A DNA stretch of 64,000 nucleotides. It comes from Thermococcus celer Vu 13 = JCM 8558. Lineage in GTDB: Archaea > Methanobacteriota_B > Thermococci > Thermococcales > Thermococcaceae. The stretch is from NCBI RefSeq assembly GCF_002214365.1, contig NZ_CP014854.1, positions 1,240,001 through 1,304,000 of the forward strand, in the 5' to 3' direction. A model generated the notes under the pieces. The model was not told the origin of the DNA and did no database searches. It saw only the letters and a program-made list of their open reading frames with translations. Positions 32,718 to 41,686 of this stretch are shown one piece after another. Position 1 is the first letter of the stretch, and each line of letters starts with the position of its first letter. The translations under genes were made by a program, and so were the position numbers.

Positions 32718-34676
32718 TCAAGGCTCCTTAAAGCGGAGCCAGAACCTCAACTCGCCCTCCAGCGGGAACAGGACGGTGTAGCTGACGCCCTGCTGGATGA
32801 AGTCCCATCCGGCCTCGCTCTGGCTGAGGGTCCTTATCGGGTACTTCCAGACTTTGGCCTTTCTATCGAGCTCCACCTCAACCTTCCCGATGCCGTAGGG
32901 GTCGTTCACCTCGAAGCGCTTCGCCTCGAACTCCCCAGGTTTTTCCATGACGCTGTGGACGGCGAGGTTGAGCTCGACGCCGAAGAGAGCGTTTACATCG
33001 CCCTTAACGGCGTAGTCAACGGAGAAGCCGTTACCCTCAAGGCGGAAGGTCTTCTCGACCCTCGCGGGCCTTCCGGAGACGGTTCCGTCGCGCCAGAGCC
33101 TGATGCCACCGTCGAAGGTTTCGTAGCTGTACTCGCCGTCCACGAAGTCACCGAGCTCGAGGTACCTCGCGAGGCGGTACTCGTCCAGACCGGTCTCCGG
33201 GTCGAGGAAGTGGTCCTGGAGGATGGCCCTGAGGTGCCTGTCGTAGGCTAACTCACGCCGTATCTCGTCGGGGATCCTCCGCCCGACCTCGTGGATGCTC
33301 GCGACCCCTTCCCCGCTCTCCCCCTCCGGCGTGGCGGCCTCGGGAACCTCGTGGTAGTGCTCCCAGCGCCTCGCAAGGACGTCGTTGTAGTTCACGGCTT
33401 TTCTCCTGGAGCTGAGCTCGAAGAGCGCCCCGCCGTAGGCCGGCTTGAAGACGGCGTAGAAACCGTCGTTCTCGAGGAAGACCTCCTCGCGCCCATCGAA
33501 ATCGATGTCCTTCACGAAGTTTCCAGTGGAAACGAAGGAGTTGGCTTTTATGATGTTCTCCCAGACGGCGCGCCTCAGGTGCGGCAGGTAGACACCGCCG
33601 AAGACCCCGTGCCAGTAGGCGTCGTTGCACTGGGCCTTTAGGATGAACTTCCTCGCCTCGGGGTTATCCCTCACCAGCTTGCTCACCATGACCATCCTCT
33701 TGTGGGCGTAGTTGCTCTCCGGGTACTTGAAGAAGAAGTTCTTCCAGATGCCACCGCGGACGAAGACGCGGTATTTCTCGAACTCTCCCCGTTCCTTCAG
33801 CTTCTCGACGAACTCGACGAAGAGCTTCGCCTGTCCCGCCGGGAGGCTCCACTCGCTCATCTCGAAGTATGAGGCTATCGGGAGGTAGACCAGACCCCTC
33901 GGCCTGAAACGGTCGAGGTACTCAGAGTAGAGGGTCAGGTTTATCCGCTCGTCGCTCGAGACCCTGTCGAAGAACTCTTTGAGCCAGCCCTTCTCGTAGA
34001 CCCACTCGTACGTTCCGGGCCAGACCCCGAACTTCTCGCCGTCGTCGTGGAAAACGGCCACCTTGCTCCCGTCGCCGTCGTCGAGGGAGTGCAGGTACTC
34101 CAGCGTCTTCTCGACCGGCCGGAAGGGGATTAAATACCTCAGCTTCTCGTCTATCGGGAAGACGGTTATCACCTCTCCGCCGTCCTCCGTGTAGTAGGGC
34201 CAGAACAGTTCCTCCTTGCCCAGGCCGGCGCTCATGAAGTGGTAGTCGTCGACGATGACGTAGTCTATGCCCGCCGCGCGGAGGCTCTTCACGAGCTCGG
34301 GCTGCCAGACGCGCTCGGTGAGCCAGACTCCCCTCGCCTCGTAGCCGAGTTTTCTGGCGAAGTCCTTCAGGAGGTTTATCTGCTCTATCCTGTCCTCCTT
34401 TGGGATCGCCGCCAGAACCGGCTCGTAAAAGCCGGCAACGACTATCTCAAGCTGACCCTTCTTAACGAGGGAGCGGAGGAGGTCGATGTACTCGGGGTGA
34501 TTCTCATCCATCCATTCAAGGAGGGGGCCGCTGAAGTGGGCCGCGATTCTCATCGAGGGAAACTCCTCAAGCGTCTCCATGAACGGTCTGTAGGAGCGCT
34601 CGTAGGCACTCTCCATGACCCAGCCGAAGTTACCGAGAGGTTGATGGTTGTGAATCCCGAATATGAAGTTCACCAT
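32718..34676 (-). CDS. GH57 4-alpha-glucanotransferase
   Basis: 652 residues from ATG 34676 (MVNFIFGIHNHQPLG). The RBS GAGGTGG sits 6 bases upstream; the ORF could be extended 7 codons but would overlap that RBS. The sequence follows the Thermococcus litoralis 4-alpha-glucanotransferase along its whole length. The GH57 nucleophile is E121 in WLTERVWQPE and the acid/base is D212 in VFHDDGEKFG. The C-terminal beta domain ends FIQQGVSYTVLFPLEGEL. The enzyme disproportionates maltooligosaccharides in the cytoplasm. Its promoter carries a perfect TGM between TATA and start, consistent with sugar-responsive control by the TrmBL1/Tgr regulator. Confidence 0.95.
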   Translation of the reverse strand: MVNFIFGIHNHQPLGNFGWVMESAYERSYRPFMETLEEFPSMRIAAHFSGPLLEWMDENHPEYIDLLRSLVKKGQLEIVVAGFYEPVLAAIPKEDRIEQINLLKDFARKLGYEARGVWLTERVWQPELVKSLRAAGIDYVIVDDYHFMSAGLGKEELFWPYYTEDGGEVITVFPIDEKLRYLIPFRPVEKTLEYLHSLDDGDGSKVAVFHDDGEKFGVWPGTYEWVYEKGWLKEFFDRVSSDERINLTLYSEYLDRFRPRGLVYLPIASYFEMSEWSLPAGQAKLFVEFVEKLKERGEFEKYRVFVRGGIWKNFFFKYPESNYAHKRMVMVSKLVRDNPEARKFILKAQCNDAYWHGVFGGVYLPHLRRAVWENIIKANSFVSTGNFVKDIDFDGREEVFLENDGFYAVFKPAYGGALFELSSRRKAVNYNDVLARRWEHYHEVPEAATPEGESGEGVASIHEVGRRIPDEIRRELAYDRHLRAILQDHFLDPETGLDEYRLARYLELGDFVDGEYSYETFDGGIRLWRDGTVSGRPARVEKTFRLEGNGFSVDYAVKGDVNALFGVELNLAVHSVMEKPGEFEAKRFEVNDPYGIGKVEVELDRKAKVWKYPIRTLSQSEAGWDFIQQGVSYTVLFPLEGELRFWLRFKEP

Positions 34677-34691
34677 GGCAACCACCTCTGT

Positions 34692-34708
34692 TATCACTAC
34701 CGGTGATA
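34692..34708. promoter_or_regulatory. Thermococcales glycolytic motif (TGM), perfect
   Basis: TATCAC-TACCG-GTGATA matches the TATCAC-N5-GTGATA consensus bound by TrmBL1/Tgr. For the reverse-strand glucanotransferase it lies downstream of the TATA element (34721-34730), over the transcription start. That is the position where the regulator represses in the absence of sugar. Confidence 0.85.
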
Positions 34709-34718
34709 TGGAAAGAAA

Positions 34719-34730
34719 AGCATATAAACC
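34719..34730. promoter_or_regulatory. Shared TATA element of a divergent promoter
   Basis: AGCATATAAACC reads as a TATA box in both directions (TTTATATG on the reverse strand). It is correctly placed for the glucanotransferase (start 34676) and for the secreted protein (start 34806). Confidence 0.5.
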
Positions 34731-34743
34731 TTTTTCCCCTAAT

Positions 34744-34760
34744 ATTCACCAGCGGTGACT
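34744..34760. promoter_or_regulatory. Degenerate TGM-like site for the forward gene
   Basis: ATTCAC-CAGCG-GTGACT matches the TGM in 8 of 12 consensus positions with the correct 5-base spacer. It overlaps the expected forward transcription start. It may be a weak second TrmBL1/Tgr site. Confidence 0.4.
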
Positions 34761-34805
34761 ATCGTACACCCTTGGAAGGATGCACACAACCGGAGGTGTG
34801 TGGAA

Positions 34806-37601
34806 TTGAGGAAGGTATCGGCGTTCTTGTTGATGGCTGTTCTTGTTCTTAGCCTCGTGCCGTTCAACCACTTCGCCAGCGCCATGTACGGCACCAAGAT
34901 CATAGACGGAAGTCTGAGCGACTGGACTGCATCGGATCTGATAGCGACGGGACGGGACAACGGACTCGACGGTGCCAAGTTGGACAAGCTCTACGTTTCC
35001 TGGGACGACCAGTACCTCTACATCGCCATAAAGACCAACAACACCCAGAGCTGGGGTGTAGCCTACGGGATAGGAATAGACACTGATCCTGGAAGCGGAA
35101 ACGGTTACACCAACGGAGGTGACTCATGGGGGAGGAATATCAACTTCTCCAACGGTTTCGCAGTTGACTACGAGATTTACTTCTGGTGGGGCTCGAACAG
35201 TGGAATGGGAACGGACAACTTCAACACCTGGACAGGAAGCGGCTGGAACTACCACAGTATTTCCGATGTGGGCGGAAGCTTCGCCTACACTGGAGACACC
35301 TCAACCGGCCTCCAAACCCTCGAAATAAAGATACCATGGAGCGCCTTGGGTGGTAAACACTCAAGGTTCGCCGTCATGTCATGGGTGACCGGAGGAAGCG
35401 GTTCAGCCGTGGACAGCCTTCCCGTTGACCCTGCGATAGACTACTCGAACATTGGAGGAGAATGGGGGGACACCGATACCTTCACGAACATGCTCGTCGG
35501 CGAGTGGTTCCTCATGCCAGACCTGACGGTGAGCGTGAGCGGCCCGGGTGTTGTGGGACTCAACCGGAACGCGGTTTACAACGTCACGGTCAAGAACGAG
35601 GGTTCGATCCCCGTCACCAACGCGAGCGTCAACGTCTACATCAACGACAACCTCACCGCCAACTGGACGACCGACCTCGGGGCCGGGGAGAGCAGGTGGT
35701 TCACCTTCAACTGGACGCCCAACGCTACCGGAACTTACACGATAAGGGCCGTCGTTGACGAGGGCAACAACATAGCCGAGGCCAACGAGAACAACAACGA
35801 GTTCACCATGAACGTCAGCGTCGTCTGGGTCGGCAACATCGACGTGGACGGAAACCCGAGCGATTGGCTCGCGGTTACCCTCAATCCTGATTCATACACC
35901 GTTCAGAACGGGTTCTTCATCTGGGAGGACGCCGTCGGTGACCAGAGGCACGACAAGGACCAGTACCTGCCGGGCGGAACCTCGTCCCACGCCGACCTAA
36001 CCGAAGTGGGCGTCACCAAGGACGACCGCTACGTCTACTTCCTCTTCAGGTTCGCGGACATGAGCAACATAAAGATAGGCGACAACGGCGCGACCTTCAT
36101 AGCCGTTCCGATAGACTACAAAGACGGCGGAGCGACCTGGTTTGCGGGCGAGATGGACACCAACAGTGTCATCCAGTGGGACACCCAGATGGTTGTGAAC
36201 CTCGGCGGAGACCAGTACACGGGGCAGACGTCCGCGGTGGCCTCGGCCGGAACGAGCAAGACCTCCCTGCTGTACTTCGTTGATCCGAACGGAAACATCG
36301 TGCAGGTGAACGGTGCCCTCGTAGGAGTTGACCTCACCCAGAACACCGTTGAGGTCAGGGTTCCACTGAGCCTCTTCGGAGGTGCCAAGGAGTTCAACTT
36401 CCAGGTGGCGACAGGTCTAAGCTACGGCCCGGCCGTCTGGAACTTCGGAAACGACTTCGCCAACGATGGCATAAGCGATATCGTTGACACCATAAGCAAG
36501 GAACCGAGCACCACGAAGGAGCTGGCCGACAACATCCCCGATTATTACGTCAGGATAAGGATGAACAACATAGTTGAGGGTGCCAGCCTCCTCAGCGCCA
36601 AGATACAGAGGCTAATCAACCTCCAGAACACCTTCGTCGTGATAAACAAGTACTACGGAATAAGGTACTTCGAGAGGTACTACACAACCTACAGTAACCT
36701 CGTGGAGAAGCTCAACAACATGCCGTTAACGGACGACATGAAGGACAGGCTCAACGAGCTCGAAAACCAGGTTATGGACCTCCTGAAGCTCTACACCGAA
36801 GGCAAGGAGCTCATAGACAGCCCGAACTACGCGTTCGGGGCATCCATTAAAATATACCGTGCCTACACCGGGTTGGGGAGGGTAATCCGCGAGATGGAGG
36901 CGATGCTCGAAGCGGCACAGAGCGGAGAGCTCGAGAAGCAGAAACACATGGAGGAGCTCGCCAAGAACCTCACCAAGAAGATAGACGGAAAGCTCGACGA
37001 CTGGAACGTCCAGCCGGCGGCCGTAGATGACACCGGCTTCGGCCAGGACGGCGCCAACCTCAAGGCCCTCTACGTTGACCACGACGACCAGTTCCTGTAC
37101 ATAGCCCTCACCACCGACAACAAGGCCTCCTGGAGGGTTGCCTACGGCATAGCCCTCGACTACAAGGACGGCGGCTACACAACCGGCACAGACGCATGGG
37201 GCAGGAAGGTAAGCTTCACCCAGGGAGTCGATGCCGAACTCTACTTCTTCTGGAACGGGGAGTTCTTCGGGGACAAGGGAACGAGCAACATAACCAGCGC
37301 CCAGTTCATCCTCTGGGACGGAAACGCCTGGAAGTACGAGGAGCTCAAGTGGGTCGGCTTCTATGCCTACACCGGCGGCGCCCAGAACGGACTTCAGACC
37401 CTTGAGATAGCCATCCCATGGAGCGCCCTCGGAGGAAAGCCGGAGAAGATTAACATCGTCGCTTACGTAACCGGACAGGGCGGCGGAGACTCCGCGGTTG
37501 ACAGCCTGCCGCTCCAGGATGCGGTGAAGGACAGCGCACCCGACCAGGAGTGGGGCGACGAGGACACCTTCACGAAGTTCGCGACGGTCTCCATAGAGTG
37601 A
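34806..37601 (+). CDS. Secreted protein with three DOMON/CBM9-like domains and CARDB
   Basis: About 931 residues from TTG 34806. RBS GGAGGTG (34792-34798) gives 7-base spacing; earlier GTG starts are too close or upstream of it. A signal peptide (RKVSAFLLMAVLVLSLVPF...FASA) is followed by a glucodextranase-C/DOMON-like domain (KIIDGSLSDWTASD..., about 30-235). A CARDB Ig-like domain (about 245-340; SVNVYINDNLTANW) and a second DOMON-like domain (about 345-600) follow. Next come a helical region (about 610-730) and a third DOMON-like domain (KKIDGKLDDWNVQ..., about 733-930). No catalytic domain or membrane anchor is visible. Such domains occur at the ends of secreted amylopullulanases and bind carbohydrate. 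Divergence from the glucanotransferase supports a role in alpha-glucan capture. Confidence 0.8.
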   Translation: MRKVSAFLLMAVLVLSLVPFNHFASAMYGTKIIDGSLSDWTASDLIATGRDNGLDGAKLDKLYVSWDDQYLYIAIKTNNTQSWGVAYGIGIDTDPGSGNGYTNGGDSWGRNINFSNGFAVDYEIYFWWGSNSGMGTDNFNTWTGSGWNYHSISDVGGSFAYTGDTSTGLQTLEIKIPWSALGGKHSRFAVMSWVTGGSGSAVDSLPVDPAIDYSNIGGEWGDTDTFTNMLVGEWFLMPDLTVSVSGPGVVGLNRNAVYNVTVKNEGSIPVTNASVNVYINDNLTANWTTDLGAGESRWFTFNWTPNATGTYTIRAVVDEGNNIAEANENNNEFTMNVSVVWVGNIDVDGNPSDWLAVTLNPDSYTVQNGFFIWEDAVGDQRHDKDQYLPGGTSSHADLTEVGVTKDDRYVYFLFRFADMSNIKIGDNGATFIAVPIDYKDGGATWFAGEMDTNSVIQWDTQMVVNLGGDQYTGQTSAVASAGTSKTSLLYFVDPNGNIVQVNGALVGVDLTQNTVEVRVPLSLFGGAKEFNFQVATGLSYGPAVWNFGNDFANDGISDIVDTISKEPSTTKELADNIPDYYVRIRMNNIVEGASLLSAKIQRLINLQNTFVVINKYYGIRYFERYYTTYSNLVEKLNNMPLTDDMKDRLNELENQVMDLLKLYTEGKELIDSPNYAFGASIKIYRAYTGLGRVIREMEAMLEAAQSGELEKQKHMEELAKNLTKKIDGKLDDWNVQPAAVDDTGFGQDGANLKALYVDHDDQFLYIALTTDNKASWRVAYGIALDYKDGGYTTGTDAWGRKVSFTQGVDAELYFFWNGEFFGDKGTSNITSAQFILWDGNAWKYEELKWVGFYAYTGGAQNGLQTLEIAIPWSALGGKPEKINIVAYVTGQGGGDSAVDSLPLQDAVKDSAPDQEWGDEDTFTKFATVSIE

Positions 37602-37604
37602 TCT

Positions 37605-37645
37605 CCCTTTCTTTTCTTCCAGGGTTTTCTTTCAGACTTTTTAGT
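37605..37645 (+). terminator. T-rich terminator between convergent genes
   Basis: Pyrimidine-rich runs (CCCTTTCTTTTCTTCC and GGTTTTCTTTCAGACTTTTTAG) follow the stop of the secreted-protein gene, consistent with archaeal T-tract termination. Confidence 0.5.
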
Positions 37646-37669
37646 TCTAAACTCCTGTGAACAACACCG

Positions 37670-38317
37670 CTAAAGAAGGCTAAGGAGATACAGAACCAGG
37701 GCGATGGTGAGCTGGTTGGAGAAGTTGTCGTCGAGCTGATCCTCCCGTTTGGCATTAGGGGGGATTCCGTAGAACTCGACGACGGTCCCTGAAAGGGCCC
37801 CGATAATCGCCGGGAGAAACCCCACAAGCGGCCAGAGGATCAGCAGGCCCGAGAGGAGGTAGGCCATACTCCCCTCCAGGCTCTTGCCGTTGGGGAACCT
37901 GTGCCGACCCCGTGATTTTCCGACTATCGCCGCCAGGGCATCGCCGACGGTCGCGACGGTGATGGCACCCACCGCTATCTCCATGGAGAAGAAGTAGACC
38001 ACTACAAAGGACGCCGCGGCGAAGTATATGTGCGCCGCCACGCGGTAGCGTTCATGGGAACGGGTTATCTCGTCTATGTGCCTCTCCAGAACCTCAACGC
38101 GCTCGAACACCTCGTCATCGACGTATATCCTGAGCCTTCTCTTGATGTTGTCCCTCAGCTCCTCGATTATCCTGAAGGGCTCGAGCATGACGAAAAGAAA
38201 GAACGCCGTGCCCACGAGGGTCAGCGTCGCCTCCCTGCCGAAGAGGAGGTAGAAAATCGGAACGACGAGGCCGGTGAGGTGGAGGGACTTACGCTTCAGC
38301 TCGCTTTTCATGCTCAC
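37670..38317 (-). CDS. Dolichol/polyprenol kinase-like CTP transferase
   Basis: 215 residues from GTG 38317, which has GGAGGTGA 6 bases upstream; ATG 38311 is the alternative. Six or seven membrane helices are present. The N-terminal KRKSLHLTGLVVPI and the motif VGDALAAIVGKSRGRHRF followed by GKSLEGSMAYL match the CTP-binding signature of dolichol kinase/phosphatidate cytidylyltransferase-like proteins. A likely role is phosphorylating a polyprenol carrier for protein glycosylation or another archaeal isoprenoid alcohol. It overlaps the HAD gene's 3' end by 29 bases. Confidence 0.78.
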   Translation of the reverse strand: MSMKSELKRKSLHLTGLVVPIFYLLFGREATLTLVGTAFFLFVMLEPFRIIEELRDNIKRRLRIYVDDEVFERVEVLERHIDEITRSHERYRVAAHIYFAAASFVVVYFFSMEIAVGAITVATVGDALAAIVGKSRGRHRFPNGKSLEGSMAYLLSGLLILWPLVGFLPAIIGALSGTVVEFYGIPPNAKREDQLDDNFSNQLTIALVLYLLSLL

Positions 38318-38987
38318 GCCTGATCACCTCCAGAGCCTCGAGGAGGTCCTTAACGATGTAATCGGCGTGCTTTGCGAGCCGTCCCCTGAAGTACCCCCTG
38401 CTCACGAGTATCGTTATCGCTCCCACCTCCTCCCCGCCCCGCATGTCCGTGTCGTCCCTGTCGCCGACCATGTAAACCTCGCTCTCGTGGGGAAACAGAC
38501 GTCTCGCGAGCCGGAAGTTGTGGGGGTCGAGCTTGCTGTAACCCGTCTCCCCGCTGATAATGAGGGCGTCGAAGTAGTCCTTTATGCCGAGGTACTCGAG
38601 CTTCTTCCTCTGCCACCTCGTCGAGGAGTCGGTTACGAGGACCACCTTCGCGCCCATCTCCCTGAGCCCCTCGAGGAACGGAACCGCGTCCGGGAACAGT
38701 CTGAGGTTGGAGAAGAAGACCCTGTCTATGAGCTCCTGCATCTCCTCGAGCTCTTCCCCCGGAACCTTCGCGTAGATCTTCTCCAAGAGGCGCTCCACGA
38801 TTTTATCGAGGTCCATCATGTGGAACTCCCTTGACTGTTCAAGCTCACGGTAGCGGGCGGTGAGTATGTAGAGAAAAGCCCGGAACTTCCTCCTCCTCAG
38901 AAGGAAGGGTATGAGACGGAGTACCGTGTACCTGCCTGCCTCCCACGTGTTGCAGAGCGTATCGTCGAGGTCAACGAGCACCAGCAT
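38289..38987 (-). CDS. HAD family hydrolase
   Basis: 232 residues from ATG 38987 (MLVLVDLDDTLCNTW), placing the HAD motif I DLDDT at residues 6-10. In-frame ATGs at 39002 and 39011 would add 5-8 residues; no RBS separates them, and a TTTAAATG element (39011-39020) could give a leaderless start at 38987. Motif II is LVTDSS, motif III a Lys in KLDPHNF and motif IV MVGDRDDTDMRGGEEVGA. A helical cap lies between motifs I and II. It is a phosphatase of unknown substrate, co-transcribed with the polyprenol kinase-like gene. Confidence 0.82.
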   Translation of the reverse strand: MLVLVDLDDTLCNTWEAGRYTVLRLIPFLLRRRKFRAFLYILTARYRELEQSREFHMMDLDKIVERLLEKIYAKVPGEELEEMQELIDRVFFSNLRLFPDAVPFLEGLREMGAKVVLVTDSSTRWQRKKLEYLGIKDYFDALIISGETGYSKLDPHNFRLARRLFPHESEVYMVGDRDDTDMRGGEEVGAITILVSRGYFRGRLAKHADYIVKDLLEALEVIRREHEKRAEA

Positions 38988-39060
38988 GTTGAAGGGTTCC
39001 ATTGGGCGCATTTAAACCCTTGGGTCAAGTTTTTAAAGGGGGACGAGAAGGCCTTAATGT

Positions 39061-39309
39061 ATGGACAGGGAAGGCCTGCTCATAACGACGGGCATTGGGA
39101 TGATACTGCTCGGTTTCCTGCTGGTCTTCATCGGAACCCTTATCTCGGCCCTCGGAGGGGAGGGCGAGGTCGAGGGCGGCGGGGTCGTGATGATAGGGCC
39201 GATACCGATAATCTTCGGAACGGGCAGGGGCGCGAGCATGGCAACTCTGCTCGCGATAGTTCTGATGGTTCTGTGGATAGTGGGCGCCCTGCTGGCGAGG
39301 AGGGGATGA
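39061..39309 (+). CDS. Small membrane protein, DUF131/TIGR00304 type
   Basis: 82 residues with two helices (about 8-30 and 60-79) joined by a glycine-rich loop ending GGVVMIGPIPIIFGTGR, the signature of the TIGR00304/DUF131 archaeal family. Function is unknown. A TTTTTAAAGG element (39029-39038) lies about 25-30 bases upstream, suggesting a leaderless transcript. The antiporter gene starts one base after its stop. Confidence 0.75.
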   Translation: MDREGLLITTGIGMILLGFLLVFIGTLISALGGEGEVEGGGVVMIGPIPIIFGTGRGASMATLLAIVLMVLWIVGALLARRG

Positions 39310-39310
39310 G

Positions 39311-40492
39311 GTGGACTTTCTGCCGTCGCTGGCAATTCTTCTCGTGACCGCGAAGAGCATCGAGTGGCTCTTCGAGAAGGCCGAGGTACACCCGATAATA
39401 GCCCACGTCCTGACTGGCATCCTCCTCGGACCCTTCGCGCTTGGTGTTATCCGGCCGACGGAACAACTCGGGGTTCTCGCGGACTTCGGGCTCATAATGA
39501 TGATGCTCTACATGGGGCTGACCAGCAACTTCTCGGCGATAGCGCAGAACACCAGGAAGGCCGTCGTTGTGGCGAGCCTCGGGGTGGCGTTCTCCTTCGC
39601 TCTGGGCTTTCTAACGGTGCTCTACTTCGGCTGGGGCGTAACTACGGCTGTGTTCATAGGGATAACCCTCGGCAACACCGCCATCGAGGTAACGAGCGGC
39701 GTCCTGGCAAAGGAGCGCGTCCGGAGAGAGGTCTCCTCAATCCTCATGGGGGCGGCCTTCGCCGACGACATAATGGCCGTCTACCTCATAGGCATAATAA
39801 CGGCCCTGGCCGGCGACGGACTCAACGCCCTCTCCTTCGGGATCCTGACGGTCAAGATATTCGCCTTCATAGGGGCCACCCTCCTCGTCTCCGAGTACGT
39901 GTTCAAGAGGGCCAGATGGTTTTACTCGATCGTCAGGGACCTCAACGTTTTCTTCACCTTCACTCTCATCCTGACGTTCACGCTTGCGATAATAGCCCAG
40001 TGGGCAGGCCTCAACCAGATAATCGGCGCCTACCTGGCGGGTCTGACGATAAGTCGCCTGAGGGAGCGGAAGGATCCGCTCGTCGTCACGAGGATAAAGC
40101 TGAACGAGCTGATAGAGGACCTTCAGGTGGTTCTCACGGAGTTCTTCATCCCGCTGTTCTTCATCTACGTCGGACTGATGTTCAACCCGCCCGTGAGGGG
40201 GATACGCCCGACGCTCATAGTCGCTCTCTACCTTGCGGCCGTCCTCGGAAAGCTCCTCGGCTGTGGGCTGGGGAGCAGGCTGTTCGGACTGAGCGGAAGG
40301 GACTCCATCCTCATCGGCATCGGCATGGGAGGAAGGGGGAGTCTGGAGCTGGCCATCCTCACCTTCGGGCTGGGTGCTGGGCTGATAGACCAGGTTCTCT
40401 TCGCCAGCTTTATAGTCGTCTCGATGCTGACGGCGCTGACGACCCCGCTGTTCTTCAAGGCGTACCTCAAACGGATGAAAGCAAAAGCTTAA
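39311..40492 (+). CDS. Cation:proton antiporter (CPA2)
   Basis: 393 residues from GTG 39311, one base after the DUF131 stop. About twelve membrane helices are present. The signature region is LGNTAIEVTSGVLAKERVR, followed by MGAAFADDIMAVYLIG with paired aspartates. A glycine-rich GIGMGGRGSLELAIL lies in a late helix. It is more distant from the two tandem antiporters at 24490 and 25616 than they are from each other. Na+/H+ or K+/H+ exchange at the cytoplasmic membrane is likely; the ion cannot be told from sequence. Confidence 0.87.
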   Translation: MDFLPSLAILLVTAKSIEWLFEKAEVHPIIAHVLTGILLGPFALGVIRPTEQLGVLADFGLIMMMLYMGLTSNFSAIAQNTRKAVVVASLGVAFSFALGFLTVLYFGWGVTTAVFIGITLGNTAIEVTSGVLAKERVRREVSSILMGAAFADDIMAVYLIGIITALAGDGLNALSFGILTVKIFAFIGATLLVSEYVFKRARWFYSIVRDLNVFFTFTLILTFTLAIIAQWAGLNQIIGAYLAGLTISRLRERKDPLVVTRIKLNELIEDLQVVLTEFFIPLFFIYVGLMFNPPVRGIRPTLIVALYLAAVLGKLLGCGLGSRLFGLSGRDSILIGIGMGGRGSLELAILTFGLGAGLIDQVLFASFIVVSMLTALTTPLFFKAYLKRMKAKA

Positions 40493-40528
40493 ATCCCGGG
40501 TTGATGAGTAAGACCGGCTGGTGAGAGA

Positions 40529-41686
40529 ATGTTCCCGAAAAAAGGCGCGAGCGAGGAGGAGGTTCTGAAGGAGCTCGAGGAGAAGACGTCGATGGACCTC
40601 ACCTTTGATTCCGGCCGGATACTCGGCTCGATGTGCACTTACCCCCATCCCCTCGCCGTTGAGGTGGTAAGGCGCTACATAGACAGGAACCTCGGCGACC
40701 CAGGCCTGCATGTGGGGAGCCGGAAGGTCGAGAAAGAGGCCGTGGGGATGCTCTCGAACCTCCTCGGCCTGAAAGAGGGTTACGGGCATATAGTTTCCGG
40801 CGGAACCGAGGCGAACATCCTGGCGGTGAGGGCATTTCGGAACCTGAGCGATGCGGAGAAGCCGGAGCTCATCCTTCCCGAGAGCGCCCACTTCTCCTTC
40901 CTCAAGGCGGGCGAGATGCTGGGCGTCAGGCTCGTCTGGGCGAAGCTGAAGGAGGATTACTCGGTCGATGTGAGGGACGTCGAGGATAAGATAACAGACA
41001 ACACCATCGGTATCGTCGGGATAGCCGGAACGACCGGCCTTGGAGTCGTGGACGACATCCCGGCTCTGAGCGACCTCGCCTTGGACTACGGCCTCCCCCT
41101 CCACGTGGACGCGGCCTTCGGCGGCTTCGTGATACCCTTCGCGAAGGAGCTCGGCTATGAACTCCCGGATTTCGACTTCACGCTTAAGGGGGTTCAGAGC
41201 GTAACCATAGACCCCCACAAGATGGGCATGGTCCCGATTCCTGCCGGCGGGATAATCTTCCGGGAGAAGCGGTTCCTCGAGGCCATAAGCGTTCCCGCTC
41301 CCTATCTCGCCGGCGGAAAGGTGTGGCAGGCCACGATAACGGGAACGAGGCCCGGGGCAAGCGCTCTGGCCGTGTGGGCGATGATAAGACACCTCGGCTT
41401 CGAGGGCTACAAAGAGGTCGTGAAGCACGCGATGGAGCTGAGCAGGTGGTTCGCGGGAGAGCTCAGGAGGATCCCGGGTGTTCACCTCATCCGCGAGCCG
41501 ATGCTGAACATAGTATCCTTTGGAACGAGGAACCTCGAGGAGGTCGAGGAGGAGCTTAAGAGACGCGGCTGGGGCATAAGCGCACACAGGGGCTACATCA
41601 GGGTTGTCATGATGCCCCACGTGAGGAAGGAACACCTTGAGGAGTTTTTGGGCGATTTGAGGGAAGTGCTGAAAAGCCTCGATTAG
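40529..41686 (+). CDS. mfnA: MfnA-type L-aspartate/L-tyrosine decarboxylase
   Basis: 385 residues, the normal length. Group II PLP decarboxylase motifs: VSGGTEANILAVRA near residue 90, LHVDAAFGGFVIPFA near 191 and the PLP lysine K231 in IDPHKMGMVPIPAGG. In Thermococcales, which lack methanofuran, the enzyme acts mainly as aspartate 1-decarboxylase, making beta-alanine for coenzyme A. RBS GGTGAG precedes the ATG. The stop overlaps the convergent CDF gene by four bases. Confidence 0.9.
   Translation: MFPKKGASEEEVLKELEEKTSMDLTFDSGRILGSMCTYPHPLAVEVVRRYIDRNLGDPGLHVGSRKVEKEAVGMLSNLLGLKEGYGHIVSGGTEANILAVRAFRNLSDAEKPELILPESAHFSFLKAGEMLGVRLVWAKLKEDYSVDVRDVEDKITDNTIGIVGIAGTTGLGVVDDIPALSDLALDYGLPLHVDAAFGGFVIPFAKELGYELPDFDFTLKGVQSVTIDPHKMGMVPIPAGGIIFREKRFLEAISVPAPYLAGGKVWQATITGTRPGASALAVWAMIRHLGFEGYKEVVKHAMELSRWFAGELRRIPGVHLIREPMLNIVSFGTRNLEEVEEELKRRGWGISAHRGYIRVVMMPHVRKEHLEEFLGDLREVLKSLD

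Noticed and set aside
39737-41635. 632-codon reverse-strand open frame opposite the antiporter and mfnA
   Set aside because: It spans two clearly identified forward genes and shows no domain, only low-complexity charged residues. It is a shadow of high GC.
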